A DNA stretch of 64,000 nt from CAYUYV01 sp050331455 (GTDB lineage Bacteria > Pseudomonadota > Alphaproteobacteria > JAJFIK01), in the NCBI GenBank assembly GCA_050331455.1, contig JBHJGV010000006.1:35491-99490 (forward strand), given 5' to 3'. Below, in pieces: positions 17,127 to 25,746 of this stretch (positions within the stretch are counted from its first letter, which is position 1; each line of letters begins with the position of its first letter). The position numbers and the translations under genes were made by a program. The notes under the pieces are model-generated. The model did no database searches. It saw only the letters and a list, made by a program, of their open reading frames with translations, and was not told the DNA's origin.

Positions 17127-18026
17127 TCAGACAGCCGCTTCCATGGTCTCGATCGCCTCGGCCAGATCCACAAGCCGACGCGCCTGCTCCGCGTGGAGCC
17201 GTTCAACCATCCGCCCTTCCACTTGGACGACGCCTTTGGCGGCGTTCTCCGGTTTTTCGAATTCCGCGATAATCGTTCGCGCCCAATCCACGGCCTGCGT
17301 TTCCGGCGTGAATACCTGATTGCAGGGCTGTACCTGGCTGGGATGGATCAACGTCTTGCCGTCGAAGCCGAAGGCAAGGCCTTGGCGGCACACCTCAATG
17401 AACCCGTCCTGGTCCTGGATGCCGTTATGAACCCCGTCAATGAGCGCCAGACCATAGGCCTTTCCGGCAAGCAGAGTGAGAGACAGGCCCGTCACCAGGG
17501 GCAGGCGATCGGGCGTCTGGAGGGCCCCTAGATCCTTCACCAGATCATTCGTTCCCATCACGAAAGCGGCGAGGCGGGTGTCCCGGGCGCGGGCGGCGAT
17601 GGCTTCCGCCCGCAGCATGGCAAGGGGCGTTTCCATCATGGCCCACATGGCAAGCTCGGGACCGGCACCGGCCTGGGCCATCAAGGTGTCGGCGGCGCCC
17701 ACGGCTTCCGGCCCATCGATCTTCGGCACCAGGATCCCGTCGGGGCGGGCCTTGACCGCCGCCTCGAGGTCGGCCGTGCCCCATTCGGTCTCCAGCCCGT
17801 TGATGCGGATGATCAGTTCCCTATAGCCATAGCCGCCGCCGGCCACGGCCGCGCACACCTGGTCCCGGGCCGTTTCCTTGGCGTCCGGCGCCACGGCATC
17901 CTCCAAATCGAGGATCAGCGCATCGGCGGGCAATCCTTTGGCTTTTTCCAGGGCCCGGGCATTCGACCCCGGCATGTAAAGCACGCTGCGGCGAGGACGG
18001 ATGGGACGTGAAGGGCGCGACGTCAT
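17127..18026 (-). CDS. HpcH/HpaI aldolase / CitE-family CoA-ester lyase or malyl-CoA thioesterase
   Basis: 299 residues, TIM-barrel CitE type. The phosphate/CoA segment RRSVLYMPGSNARALEKA is at the N-terminus, the metal-binding LILDLEDAVAP follows, then the catalytic-glutamate strand MMETPLAML and the C-terminal GFDGKTLIHPSQV. Next to mesaconyl-CoA hydratase the likely substrates are beta-methylmalyl-CoA or (S)-malyl-CoA. Its sequence is nearer the shorter CitE/Mcl2 (malyl-CoA thioesterase) type than Mcl1, so no symbol is given. The start at 18026 is preceded by GGGAAAGC; a much longer in-frame extension is rejected because it has no family similarity. The stop lies about 160 bases before mch. 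Confidence 0.88.
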   Translation of the reverse strand: MTSRPSRPIRPRRSVLYMPGSNARALEKAKGLPADALILDLEDAVAPDAKETARDQVCAAVAGGGYGYRELIIRINGLETEWGTADLEAAVKARPDGILVPKIDGPEAVGAADTLMAQAGAGPELAMWAMMETPLAMLRAEAIAARARDTRLAAFVMGTNDLVKDLGALQTPDRLPLVTGLSLTLLAGKAYGLALIDGVHNGIQDQDGFIEVCRQGLAFGFDGKTLIHPSQVQPCNQVFTPETQAVDWARTIIAEFEKPENAAKGVVQVEGRMVERLHAEQARRLVDLAEAIETMEAAV

Positions 18027-18204
18027 GGACAAGCTTTCCCAGATGGACGGGTGAGCGAACGCGATGCAACGGATGGCTGACCGACCAGACCCTATACGCA
18101 CAAGGACGTTACTGCCAAGCTGACGGCACTGTCGCAGAACGGTTGCAGCGCAGGCGTTGACGCACCGAACCCCTCCACTTCCTCGGCTGCAGGACCGATC
18201 GACA

Positions 18205-19068
18205 ATGCAAGGCGTACTCTCCATTCAATCACAAGTGGTTTTCGGGCATGTGGGCAACAGCGCCGCCCAATTCGCGCTGCAATGCCTGGGCCTGGAAGTG
18301 TGGGGTGTGCCGACGGTTCTGTACTCGAACCATCCCGGCCATGGCGGCTTTGCCGGTGCGCCCGTTCCGGCCACAACCCTGGATACACTCATCACAGGCC
18401 TTGCCGAGCGGGACCTCCTTCGGGGATGCCGGGCCGTCCTGTCGGGCTATCTGGGCGCGGCGGATCATGTGGACGCCGTCGCCCGGGCCGTTGGCAGGGC
18501 CCGCTCGGCGAGCCCCCAGGCGCTCTTTTGCTGCGATCCCGTGATGGGAGACACGCCAAAGGGGACTTATGTGCGCCCCGGCATTCCCGAGGGGCTGGCG
18601 GCGCATCTTGTGCCGCTTGCGGACATTCTGACCCCGAACGCCTTCGAACTGGGTCTTCTGACCGGCGCGCCGATCACCGATCCGGCCACAGCCCTGCAGG
18701 CGGCCCGGACCCTGCCATGCCCCGTGACCGTCGTGACCTCCGTCCCCGTGCCCGCCCAGCCCGGCCGGCTGGGCTGTCTGGCGGCGACGGCGGAACGGGC
18801 GTGGCTGTGCAGCGTGGAGCGGCTCGAGCAGGTGCCCCCGGGCACGGGAGATCTTTTCGCGGCCCTGTTCCTTGGACACGTTTTGCGGGCGGAGCCGCTG
18901 CCCATCGCCCTTGGCCGGGCCGCGGGACAAGTGGACGCAGTGTTGCGCTTCCGGCCCGGGAACGGGACCCATGGCGTCCTTCCCGAAATGCCCCTGATCG
19001 ATGCCCAGGCCGCGTTCAAAGACGATCTGCACGCCGCGGTGAAGCCCGTAGAGCCATTTGAAAATTGA
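18205..19068 (+). CDS. pdxY: Pyridoxal kinase
   Basis: 287 residues, the standard length. It phosphorylates pyridoxal to pyridoxal phosphate in the B6 salvage pathway. The N-terminal signature SIQSQVVFGHVGNSAAQFALQ and SNHPGHGGF are present, followed by the magnesium-site DPVMGDTPKGTYV and the ATP-site GTGDLFAALFLG with the catalytic Asp. The ATG at 18205 follows AGGA; an upstream in-frame start would add 16 non-conserved residues. Divergent from the CitE-like gene. Confidence 0.95.
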   Translation: MQGVLSIQSQVVFGHVGNSAAQFALQCLGLEVWGVPTVLYSNHPGHGGFAGAPVPATTLDTLITGLAERDLLRGCRAVLSGYLGAADHVDAVARAVGRARSASPQALFCCDPVMGDTPKGTYVRPGIPEGLAAHLVPLADILTPNAFELGLLTGAPITDPATALQAARTLPCPVTVVTSVPVPAQPGRLGCLAATAERAWLCSVERLEQVPPGTGDLFAALFLGHVLRAEPLPIALGRAAGQVDAVLRFRPGNGTHGVLPEMPLIDAQAAFKDDLHAAVKPVEPFEN

Positions 19069-19133
19069 GTGTCCTCAGAGCGTTAATTGCCGCTGCATTG
19101 CAAAAATAGTCCCTAAGGCGCGTTGAAGAATCA

Positions 19134-19162
19134 TGCTTACCATTGAGACGTTTTGGTAAGCA
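19134..19162. promoter_or_regulatory. Inverted repeat in AT-rich spacer before the nucleotidyltransferase-like gene
   Basis: TGCTTACC (19134-19141) and GGTAAGCA (19155-19162) form a perfect 8-bp inverted repeat with a 13-base spacer. It lacks a following T-run, so a regulator-binding site is more likely than a terminator of pdxY. Confidence 0.45.
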
Positions 19163-19299
19163 CAACACTCATGAAACGGTCATTATTCGTATCCTCGACC
19201 ACTCTTTTTTTTGAATGATCCCCTGAACCAACCCCATTGAATTTCAGCCATTTAGGCCTGATCATGATGACAGGCTTTCCATAAAAGCCATATTAACCG

Positions 19300-19316
19300 G
19301 CGAGCATTAGGCTCGC
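19300..19316. promoter_or_regulatory. Short hairpin in the leader of the nucleotidyltransferase-like gene
   Basis: GCGAGC (19300-19305) pairs with GCTCGC (19311-19316) around ATTAG. It is followed by GGGGGTTTTT at 19325-19334, about 20 bases before the start codon. It could be a leader hairpin affecting expression. Confidence 0.35.
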
Positions 19317-19353
19317 GTGCACCTGGGGGTTTTTGGATCGGAGTGACGGTGCC

Positions 19354-20331
19354 ATGGAGTTTATTCAGGATGTCGTGACACAGACCCGGACGCTTTCCGG
19401 CCCGCTCAGCGGACCGACCGGCGTGCGACCAGCGGGTATGTCCGACGCTGTGATCCTGAGCCGTCGTTGGGGAGAGCGTCCGCCCGTGGCGCGCTCGCCC
19501 TTAAGGGAGCGGTTCCAGGATTTGGGCCTCGCCTATGTCTTGAGCGAAGCGGACTCCGCCCGATTGTCCAAATCCATCGCCGTCGTCCGCCGTCTCCTGA
19601 AATTCGCTCTCGGATCGGAAATCCAAGGTCTGCGCCTCATCGGATCCCATGTGCGTCACACGCGCGTTGCCCCGCATTTTGACGACCAGGCCTGTGTCGA
19701 TGGGCTTGTCTGTTTTCGGAGCGACCGGCGCCCCCCCGACGCGTGCGTTGCTCTGATCGCCCATGTGATGGAAGCGTGGCTGCCATCGGACTTCATCGAC
19801 GTCTATCGGGACAGCGTCGAGATTGACATGATGGGACACCGGCTGCGGCTCATTCCGGGCCAACAGACCCGGGACGGGCAGCTTCACGTCGCCGGGCTGA
19901 GCCGTAACCCAGAAGCGGGCACGCGGCCTTGGATCCCGTTCGATCCGGACGGGACGGCCGCTGCCGTGCGCGACAGCGACAGCCGCCACAGCAATCTGAT
20001 CACGCCGGTCATCCGTATCCTGAAGACATGGAACATCCATGCCGGGCGGCCATTCACGGGCTTTGAGCTGGAAGAGGCTGTGCTGGGACAGCGTTTCCGT
20101 TCCACCCGCCAGATCACATTCATGACCCTCGAAGCCATGGCGGGACTGCCGGAGCCGAAACAGCGATCAGCGTCCGTTCACACCACGCTCAAGGATCTGA
20201 AGACGGCGGCGCGGGAAGCGGCGGCCCTGGAGCGGACCCGCCGCTTCCCGGAAGCCATGGACGTCATGACGCCCCACCTCATGCCGGAACGCGCCGTTGG
20301 CGCTCACCCATTGCTCACGGGATTTTCGTGA
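19354..20331 (+). CDS. CD-NTase/OAS-like nucleotidyltransferase-fold protein with degenerate active site
   Basis: 325 residues. The core matches the OAS/CD-NTase layout. LRLIGSHVRHT (GS at 97-98) resembles the GSxxRGT nucleotide-binding turn, and FDDQACVDGLVCF follows where the DxD metal strand belongs. SVEIDMMGHRLRLIPG resembles the strand carrying the third acidic residue. HSNLITPVIRILKTWN then GFELEEAV match the helical P.VRLIKxWN...S.xLE region. The third acidic position is Arg165 and the DxD pair is not intact under either alignment tried, so catalysis is doubtful. The start at 19354 follows GGAGTGACGG. No effector, E1/E2 or other CBASS-type gene is adjacent. Fold assignment is inference from pattern. 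Confidence 0.6.
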   Translation: MEFIQDVVTQTRTLSGPLSGPTGVRPAGMSDAVILSRRWGERPPVARSPLRERFQDLGLAYVLSEADSARLSKSIAVVRRLLKFALGSEIQGLRLIGSHVRHTRVAPHFDDQACVDGLVCFRSDRRPPDACVALIAHVMEAWLPSDFIDVYRDSVEIDMMGHRLRLIPGQQTRDGQLHVAGLSRNPEAGTRPWIPFDPDGTAAAVRDSDSRHSNLITPVIRILKTWNIHAGRPFTGFELEEAVLGQRFRSTRQITFMTLEAMAGLPEPKQRSASVHTTLKDLKTAAREAAALERTRRFPEAMDVMTPHLMPERAVGAHPLLTGFS

Positions 20332-20343
20332 GGGCAGGCCGTT

Positions 20344-21366
20344 TCAGCGGGCCTTGCTGAGATACCGGTTGATCAGGGTTTCGGCAATCTGCACCGCGTT
20401 GAGAGCGGCGCCTTTGCGCAGATTGTCCGAAACCACCCACATGTTCAGGCCATTGTCGACGGTTGGATCGATCCGGATGCGGCTAACAAAGGTCGCGAAA
20501 TCGCCCACGCATTCGACGGGCGTGACATAACCCTCGTCCTCGCGCTTGTCGATGACCAGAAGGCCCGGCGATTCCCGCAGCAGGTCCCGCGCCTCATCAT
20601 CCGTAATGGGATCGTGAAACTCCACATTCACGGCTTCCGAATGGCCGACAAAGACCGGCACGCGGACACACGTCGCCGTCAGCTCGATCTTGGGATCAAG
20701 GATCTTCTGGGTCTCCACCGCCATCTTCCATTCTTCCCGGGTTGCGCCGTCGGTCATGAACCGGTCGATATGGGGAATGACATTGAATGCGATCTGCTTG
20801 GTGAATTCCCGCTTCTCGGGCACGTCCGTGACGAAGATACCCTTGGTTTGGTTCCAAAGCTCGTCCGACGCCGCCGTTCCGGCACCGGACACGGACTGAT
20901 AGGTCGCCACCACCACACGCTTGATCCGGGCCCGGTCATGGAGCGGTTTAAGGGCCACAACAAGCTGGGCCGTCGAGCAGTTCGGATTGGCGACGATGCG
21001 GCGCTTCTCATAGCCCGCTAAAGCCTCCGGATTGACCTCCGGCACGATCAGCGGGACATCCGGCTCCATCCGAAATTTGGAAGAGTTATCGATCACGACC
21101 GCTCCGGCCTGGGCAATCCGCGGTGCCCACGTGGCGGCCACGTCGCCGCCCGCGGCCATCAAAGCGATGTCGATACCCTGAAAATCGAAGGTTTCCAGGG
21201 ATTTGATTTTCAGGTCCCGGTCGCCATAGGACACCTCGACTCCGATCGAGCGGGAGGACGCAAGGGCGACAACCTCATCGACGGGAAATTCCCGCTCGGC
21301 AAGGATGTGGAGCATTTCCCGGCCGACCATGCCCGTGGCCCCGATGACGGCAATGCGATAGCCCAT
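20344..21366 (-). CDS. asd: Aspartate-semialdehyde dehydrogenase
   Basis: 340 residues. It reduces aspartyl phosphate to aspartate semialdehyde for lysine, threonine, methionine and cell-wall diaminopimelate. The NADP-binding GATGMVGREML is at 9-19, catalytic Cys130 in ANPNCSTAQ, and the substrate-binding SVSGAGTAASDEL and histidine-containing VPVFVGHSEAVNVE follow. GGGAGGGAC lies before the ATG. It is downstream of rplS by about 48 bases on the same strand, with the palindrome GGACCGATCGGTCC between them. Confidence 0.97.
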   Translation of the reverse strand: MGYRIAVIGATGMVGREMLHILAEREFPVDEVVALASSRSIGVEVSYGDRDLKIKSLETFDFQGIDIALMAAGGDVAATWAPRIAQAGAVVIDNSSKFRMEPDVPLIVPEVNPEALAGYEKRRIVANPNCSTAQLVVALKPLHDRARIKRVVVATYQSVSGAGTAASDELWNQTKGIFVTDVPEKREFTKQIAFNVIPHIDRFMTDGATREEWKMAVETQKILDPKIELTATCVRVPVFVGHSEAVNVEFHDPITDDEARDLLRESPGLLVIDKREDEGYVTPVECVGDFATFVSRIRIDPTVDNGLNMWVVSDNLRKGAALNAVQIAETLINRYLSKAR

Positions 21367-21400
21367 GGCGGCGTCCCTCCCTGCCCTGATGGTTTCGTAC

Positions 21401-21414
21401 GGACCGATCGGTCC
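21401..21414. promoter_or_regulatory. Perfect 14-bp palindrome abutting the rplS stop codon
   Basis: GGACCGATCGGTCC lies immediately after the rplS stop (minus strand) and before asd. As RNA it gives a 5-bp stem with a GATC tetraloop and no T-run. It may be a weak attenuator or a protein-binding palindrome. Confidence 0.4.
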
Positions 21415-21825
21415 TTACTCGGACGCGGCCTTGGCCTTCGCCTTGGCGGGCGCACCGGCGCCCTTGGCCCGGTTGTCCTGGCGCTCGGCGATCCGGGCCG
21501 ACTTGCCCCGACGCTCGCGCAGGTAATAGAGCTTGGCACGGCGGACGCGGCCGCGGCGCACGACCTTGATGGACTCGATCAGCGGGCTGTAGAGCGGGAA
21601 GATCCGTTCCACACCTTCGCCATAGGAGATTTTCCGCACCGTGAAGGCCTCGTTGAAGCCAGAGCCGGAGCGGGCGATGCAAACGCCCTCATAGGCCTGG
21701 ATCCGCTCGCGGGTGCCTTCGACGACCTTCACATTGACGCGCAAGGTGTCGCCGGGCTGAAACTGCGGAATGGTCTTTCCGGAGGCGGCCATTTCTTCGG
21801 CCTCGATCTGTTCGATAATATTCAT
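21415..21825 (-). CDS. rplS: 50S ribosomal protein L19
   Basis: 136 residues. The L19 core is complete: FQPGDTLRVNVKVVEGTRER, IQAYEGVCIARSG, FTVRKISYGEGVERIFPLYSP and VVRRGRVRRAKLYYLRERRGKSARI. A tail of about 20 Ala/Lys-rich residues extends beyond the usual end, as often seen in alphaproteobacteria. GAGGAGCAAAGACCC precedes the ATG at 21825. It is the last ribosomal gene of rpsP-rimM-trmD-rplS. Confidence 0.98.
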   Translation of the reverse strand: MNIIEQIEAEEMAASGKTIPQFQPGDTLRVNVKVVEGTRERIQAYEGVCIARSGSGFNEAFTVRKISYGEGVERIFPLYSPLIESIKVVRRGRVRRAKLYYLRERRGKSARIAERQDNRAKGAGAPAKAKAKAASE

Positions 21826-21873
21826 GGGTCTTTGCTCCTCATGGCCCAGCGGCACATCCGGCCGATGGCGTGT

Positions 21874-22647
21874 TCATCTCTTTTTGTTCGGCCCACGTAA
21901 GCGGACCCGATCCCGATGACGCATCCACAAATCCGGACGGCGGCGCCGGGTGATCGTCTCGGCCTGATCGCGCCGCCATTCCGCGATGCGCCCGTGATGG
22001 CCGGACCCGAGCACCTCGGGGATGGCAAGGCCCTCCCATTCGGCAGGGCGTGTATAATGGGGATACTCCAGCAGCCCCGTTTCGAAACTCTCTTCGTCCC
22101 CTGACCGTCCATCGCCCATCACACCCGGCAACAGGCGCACGACCGCGTCCATCATGGCCATGGCGGGCAATTCACCGCCCGAGAGAACGAAATCCCCGAG
22201 GCTGACCTCCATGACCGGCCGGGCCTCGAACAGGCGTTGATCGATCCCTTCAAAGCGTCCGCACAGAAACAAGGCGCCGGACACCAACGTCAAAGACCGC
22301 GCCATTCGCTGATCGAATGGCTGCCCCCGAGGACTTGGACACAGGATGGGTCGATCCTTGGGCAGGGTGGCGCGGGTCTCATCGAGCGCCGTGGCCACCA
22401 CATCCGCCCGCATGACCATGCCCGGGCCGCCTCCGGCGGGCGTGTCATCGACCGAGCGGTGTTTATCGCGCGCAAAAGCGCGGATGTCCACCGTCTCCAG
22501 TGCCCAGATGCCCTGCTCCAAGGCCCGTCCCGCAAGACTAGAGCCAAGGGGCCCCGGAAACATCTCCGGGTAAAGCGTCAGCACATGGACGGTCCAGGGC
22601 TCAGGGACAGTCCAGGGTCCAGGTCGAGGCGCCAAATTCCCGGTCAT
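21874..22647 (-). CDS. trmD: tRNA (guanosine(37)-N1)-methyltransferase
   Basis: 257 residues. It places m1G at position 37 of tRNAs, next to the anticodon, and so guards the reading frame. The SPOUT-fold motifs are visible: TLYPEMFPGPLGSSLAGRA, DDTPAGGGPGMVMR, the knot segment LCGRFEGIDQR, and EVSLGDFVLSGGELPAM. The start overlaps the rimM stop by four bases, so translation is probably coupled. The N-terminus carries about 20 extra Pro/Trp-rich residues before the core, and a later start cannot be excluded. Confidence 0.97.
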   Translation of the reverse strand: MTGNLAPRPGPWTVPEPWTVHVLTLYPEMFPGPLGSSLAGRALEQGIWALETVDIRAFARDKHRSVDDTPAGGGPGMVMRADVVATALDETRATLPKDRPILCPSPRGQPFDQRMARSLTLVSGALFLCGRFEGIDQRLFEARPVMEVSLGDFVLSGGELPAMAMMDAVVRLLPGVMGDGRSGDEESFETGLLEYPHYTRPAEWEGLAIPEVLGSGHHGRIAEWRRDQAETITRRRRPDLWMRHRDRVRLRGPNKKR

Positions 22648-23315
22648 GGGTCTCTCCCTGCGTCCTCGTCCGCACCCGGCCCAGCGTCGCCCTCCTCAAG
22701 CAGACCCGGCAGCGGCGCAACCACGATCCGGCCCTGCCCCACATCGACTACGGGCACCAAGTCCCGGGTGAACGGGACCAGAACCAGCCGACCCGTTCCG
22801 GCAAGGCGCAGCTCCAACAGATCGCCCGCGCCGAAATCATAGACCGCATGGACCGTGCCCAGCGCTTCGCCGTCCTCGTTCAGTGCGTCCAGACCGATCA
22901 GATCCGTCTGGTAGAAGTCGTCCTCGTCCTCCGGCTCGGGCAGCGCCGCGCGGTCCACATAAAACGCCGTCCCTTTGAGGGCCTCCGCGCCATCGCGGGT
23001 GGTGACCCCTTCGACACGGGCAATGAGACCGTCCTTGTGACTGCGCAGATCCAGGAGCGTGAACGCCCGCCCCTCCCGATCCCGGACCGGACCGTAATCG
23101 GCGACGCTCAGGGGGTCATCCGTGAACGGCTTGATGCGCACCTCGCCCTGGACGCCGCGGGCACCCGCAAAGGCCCCGAGACAGACAAGGCCGGGGGGGA
23201 CGTCCTGGGGCCGTTCCAGCCGCGCATGGGGTTTTCCTGCCCCCGAGCCGGCCGGTGCCGGCGGCGAGCCGAAAGGGGCCCCGGCGCGATCAGGACTCAG
23301 CCTTCTCCTCGGCAT
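22644..23315 (-). CDS. rimM: Ribosome maturation factor RimM
   Basis: 223 residues; it binds S19 and helps mature the 30S head. The RimM N-terminal barrel reads CLGAFAGARGVQGEVRIKPF, and the PRC-barrel reads DFYQTDLIGLDALNEDGEAL followed by VPFTRDLVPVVDVGQGRIVV. The only good in-frame ATG is at 23315, inside the end of rpsP (26-base overlap). It adds about 40 Pro/Arg/Gly-rich residues that are not part of the family, so a non-ATG start nearer the core is possible. The C-terminus is an acidic Gly/Asp/Glu tail. Confidence 0.93.
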   Translation of the reverse strand: MPRRRLSPDRAGAPFGSPPAPAGSGAGKPHARLERPQDVPPGLVCLGAFAGARGVQGEVRIKPFTDDPLSVADYGPVRDREGRAFTLLDLRSHKDGLIARVEGVTTRDGAEALKGTAFYVDRAALPEPEDEDDFYQTDLIGLDALNEDGEALGTVHAVYDFGAGDLLELRLAGTGRLVLVPFTRDLVPVVDVGQGRIVVAPLPGLLEEGDAGPGADEDAGRDP

Positions 23316-23754
23316 CGCCGGATCCTTCTTCACCGCCCTCGACCGGCGCATCTTCGGCCGGAGCCGCATCGGCTTCGGCGGCCTCGGCAGCGGCGGCCTC
23401 GGCGGCAGCCCGCGCCTCTTCTTCCTTAGCCTGCTTTTCAGCCAGTCGCTCCTGGGCCTTTTTGCCCGGCTCGGCCTTTTTGGGATTGTTGCCGGGAGCC
23501 CAGGTGGTCAACTCACGTTCGCTCAGGAAGCGGGCCACGCGATCGGTCGGAGTCGCGCCGGTCTTCAGCCAGTGGCGGGCCCGGTCCTCGTCGATCATGA
23601 TCCGGTTTTCATGCTCCTTGGGCAGGAGCGGGTTATAGGTGCCGATCTTCTCGATAAAGCGGCCGTCCCGGCGAGCGCGGCTGTCGGCCACGACGATCCG
23701 GTAGACGGGACGTTTCTTGGCACCGCCCCGGGCGAGGCGAATTTTCAACGACAT
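23290..23754 (-). CDS. rpsP: 30S ribosomal protein S16 with long acidic C-terminal extension
   Basis: 154 residues, about twice the usual length. The S16 domain occupies about 1-80 (LKIRLARGGAKKRPVYRIVV, RDGRFIEKIGTYNPL, RARHWLKTGATPTDRVARFL). After residue 95 comes a Lys/Glu coil (KKAQERLAEKQAKEEEARAA), then an Ala/Glu/Gly/Asp tail of about 45 residues. Such tails occur in alphaproteobacterial S16, though this one is long. The start is preceded by an AG-rich stretch. First gene of the rpsP-rimM-trmD-rplS cluster, about 280 bases after ffh. Confidence 0.97.
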   Translation of the reverse strand: MSLKIRLARGGAKKRPVYRIVVADSRARRDGRFIEKIGTYNPLLPKEHENRIMIDEDRARHWLKTGATPTDRVARFLSERELTTWAPGNNPKKAEPGKKAQERLAEKQAKEEEARAAAEAAAAEAAEADAAPAEDAPVEGGEEGSGDAEEKAES

Positions 23755-24037
23755 TGTTTTCTTCCTTTTTCGAACAGAAACGATCCGATTCCGGAGAACC
23801 AAACGCGGATCGCGAACCGATCACTTTCATTACAGGGCGCTGGGTCATGACTGGGCGCTGGAGGCTCGACACGAACGCCGTGCCATGGGCCGCAGGGCCG
23901 ATCTCAACCCGCCGGCAGGGCCCGCCCACACGCTCCGCATGCTGTGGACCACCCATTCGGATGGCCAAGACCGGCTCGACGACGGGTCTGGCCGGCCCTC
24001 CTCAGGGCATCTGCAATGACACCGACTCTCCTCTTCC

Positions 24038-25570
24038 TTACTTCTTCTTTTTCTTCTTTCCCGCTCCGCCGGACGGGCCACCGAGACCCGGCAGACCGCC
24101 GCCTCCAAGCCCCCCAAGCCCGCCGCCAAGACCGGGCGGCAGATCGCCGAGCCCCCCCGGCGGCATCAAATCCTTCCGCATTCCCCCGGGAGGCATCGCG
24201 CCGGGCGGCATACCGGGCATACCACCGCCGCCCATGGCGCCGCCCATGGCACCGAGCATGCCTTTCAGGCCCTTCTTGCCCATGGCCTTGACCATATCCG
24301 CCATCTGACGATGCATTTTCAGAAGACGATTGATGTCCTGGACTTCCATGCCGCTGCCGGCCGCGATCCGCTTTTTCCGCGACGCGTTCAGCAGCTTGGG
24401 ATTGCGCCGTTCCTTGGGCGTCATGGACTGGATGATGGCTTCCTGGCGCTTGAACATCTTGTCGTCGATATTCGCCGAGGCCACCGCATCCTTCATTTTG
24501 CCCATGCCGGGCAGAAGGCCCATGATGCCCTGCATGCCGCCCATTTTCTGCATTTGGCGAAGCTGATTGGCGAGGTCGTCCAAATCGAACTCGCCCTTCT
24601 GCATTTTCTTGGCGAGCTTCTCGGCCTGCTCCTCGTCGACCGTTTCGGCCGCCTTCTCCACAAGGCTGACCACGTCGCCCATGCCGAGAATGCGGCCCGC
24701 GATCCGGTCCGGCTGGAAGGTCTCCAGCCCGTCCATCTTTTCGCCCGTGCCGAGCAGCTTGATGGGGCGGCCCGTGACGGACCGCATGCTGAGGGCCGCA
24801 CCGCCCCGCCCGTCACCGTCGATCCGGGTCAGCACGATACCGGTCACCGGCAGGCGATCGTTGAAGCTTTTGGCGACATTGACCGCGTCCTGACCGGTCA
24901 GGCTGTCCACGACGAGGAGAGTTTCCACCGGCTGCGTGGCCCTGTGGATCTCGTCCACCTCCTGCATCAGGCTTTCGTCGATATGGGTGCGGCCCGCGGT
25001 GTCCAGCATCACGACGTCGTAGCCGCCGAGCTTCGCCGCTTCCATGGCCCGCTTGGCAATGTCCACGGGCATCTGGCCGGCAATGATAGGCAGGGACTCG
25101 ACCTCGATCTGATCGCCGATCACCTTGAGCTGCTCCTGCGCAGCCGGGCGGCGGGTGTCGAGCGAGGCCATCAGCACCCGTTTCTTGTCACGCTTGGTCA
25201 GGCGCAGGGCGATCTTGCCCGTCGTGGTGGTCTTTCCGGAGCCCTGGAGGCCGACCATCAGTATGGGGAGGGGCGCCGGCGCATTGAGATTGAGGTCGGT
25301 CGTTTCCGAGCCCAGCATCTGGACGAGCTGGTCGTGCACGATCTTTACGACCATCTGTCCGGGCGTGACCGAGCGCACGACCTCCTGGCCCACCGCCTCG
25401 ACCTTCACCTTGGCCACGAATTCCTTGACGACCGGCAGCGCGACGTCAGCCTCCAGGAGCGCCACGCGGATTTCGCGCATGGCCTCCGAGACATCGGATT
25501 CACTCAGGCTGCCCCGGCCTTTCAGGCGCTCGAAAATCGAGCCCAGGCGGCCGGCCAAGCTGTCAAACAT
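24038..25570 (-). CDS. ffh: Signal recognition particle protein
   Basis: 510 residues. The N domain opens with MFDSLAGRLGSIFERLKG. The G domain has GLQGSGKTTTTGKIAL, LDTAGRTHIDESLM, TRIDGDGRGGAALS and GTGEKMDGLETF. The M domain follows with methionine-rich helices (LRQMQKMGGMQGIMGLLPGM), the RNA-binding SGMEVQDINRLLKMHRQMADM, and a long Gly/Pro/Met tail ending in six lysines. It binds 4.5S RNA and nascent signal sequences and docks with FtsY, whose gene is also in this window. It precedes rpsP on the same strand. Confidence 0.98.
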   Translation of the reverse strand: MFDSLAGRLGSIFERLKGRGSLSESDVSEAMREIRVALLEADVALPVVKEFVAKVKVEAVGQEVVRSVTPGQMVVKIVHDQLVQMLGSETTDLNLNAPAPLPILMVGLQGSGKTTTTGKIALRLTKRDKKRVLMASLDTRRPAAQEQLKVIGDQIEVESLPIIAGQMPVDIAKRAMEAAKLGGYDVVMLDTAGRTHIDESLMQEVDEIHRATQPVETLLVVDSLTGQDAVNVAKSFNDRLPVTGIVLTRIDGDGRGGAALSMRSVTGRPIKLLGTGEKMDGLETFQPDRIAGRILGMGDVVSLVEKAAETVDEEQAEKLAKKMQKGEFDLDDLANQLRQMQKMGGMQGIMGLLPGMGKMKDAVASANIDDKMFKRQEAIIQSMTPKERRNPKLLNASRKKRIAAGSGMEVQDINRLLKMHRQMADMVKAMGKKGLKGMLGAMGGAMGGGGMPGMPPGAMPPGGMRKDLMPPGGLGDLPPGLGGGLGGLGGGGLPGLGGPSGGAGKKKKKK

Positions 25571-25746
25571 GACGGCTCCATCGGTGATTTTGCGTGTTGG
25601 ATCAGGACAATGCGGGCGGCCATGGGGCCAAGCGCTATGGCACCCGTGAGCGAACCCTCGCCGACGGGTGGAGATCCTGAACCAGGACCCTCTGGACGCA
25701 CTCTGCCCGGAGGAAGCGGAAATATAGGCGCGTCAGAAGAAGCCCG

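Noticed and set aside
19354..20331. CBASS defence operon around the nucleotidyltransferase-like gene
   Set aside because: Neighbours are pdxY and asd; no effector or ubiquitin-like machinery is present and the active site is degraded.
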